Below are positions 63,862 through 64,000 of a DNA stretch of 64,000 bases, one piece after another (the first letter of the stretch is position 1; the number at the start of each line of letters is the position of its first letter). Where the stretch lies: NCBI GenBank assembly GCA_032622095.1, contig CP136064.1, positions 258,147,863 through 258,211,862 of the forward strand, written 5' to 3'. The position numbers were made by a program, and so were the translations under genes. The notes beneath the pieces were generated by a model. It had not been told where the DNA came from. It worked only from the letters and a program-made list of their open reading frames with translations, and did not search any database. The DNA is from Siphonodentalium dalli. Taxonomy: Eukaryota > Mollusca > Scaphopoda > Gadilida > Siphonodentaliidae.

Positions 63862-64000
63862 CTAACAATTTTTTACAATTTTAATAATATTTTCTTGCAT
63901 TCTTTAACAATTTTATAATTTCACCCATACAGAGCCCCAGACAAACATGAGCAGACGATACTCTTCTATGTGCTTCTATATATGTGTGGGGCTCCCTGCA

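Overview
This is a eukaryotic, AT-rich and very repeat-rich window, most likely from a lophotrochozoan invertebrate and probably a bivalve mollusc. The reasons are an intronless FMRFamide/myosuppressin-type GPCR, an IL-17-like cytokine exon, roughly 160-bp tandem repeats tied to Helitron-like ends whose spacer carries repeated CCGT/GTCCGT words, and dense foldback MITEs. Species cannot be named from sequence alone. No bacterial-style operons, rRNA or intact tRNA genes were seen.

Layout. 1-5640: scattered MITEs, two weak candidate exons (1606-2067) and old tandem-core repeats. 5640-16760: minisatellites followed by a 10-kb satellite of about 161-bp monomers arranged in 3.58-3.66-kb higher-order copies. 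16830-18550: several Helitron-like 3' ends, core repeats and a LINE 3' coding remnant. 20267-21406: the one clearly intact gene, a class A GPCR lacking several canonical switch residues, followed by a decayed tandem copy of its own 3' end. 22-27 kb: foldback elements, including three TTAA-flanked families. 28.8-31.5 kb: a minus-strand candidate exon and a phase-matched two-exon gene whose intron holds a truncated MITE and a minisatellite derived from it. 32-35 kb: palindromes, a tRNA-like SINE head and a piggyBac-like MITE. 36.3-42.9 kb: a 6.6-kb AT-rich 23-bp satellite with nested higher-order periods. 43.8-47.7 kb: a 2.1-kb TTAA element containing inverted CTTAAG arrays and a nested mariner-type foldback. 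49.0-49.5 kb: an IL-17-like terminal exon. 50-53.9 kb: GTTTAAAC and CACGTG arrays and foldbacks. 55-58.7 kb: microsatellite, TCAAGGTCA repeats and a GCGCCGAAAGCGAC composite element. 58.7-60.3 kb: promoter-like motif cluster and candidate exons. 60.7-64 kb: further foldback elements in AT-rich DNA.

The genes do not form a pathway. The GPCR (peptide signalling) and the IL-17-like cytokine (innate immunity) are single islands, and most of the remaining structure is mobile-element biology: non-autonomous DNA transposons with TTAA or TA targets, Helitron-like tandem cores, and tandem arrays that in at least one case can be traced to the transposon they came from. Exon calls other than the GPCR rest on reading frame, splice motif and phase only.
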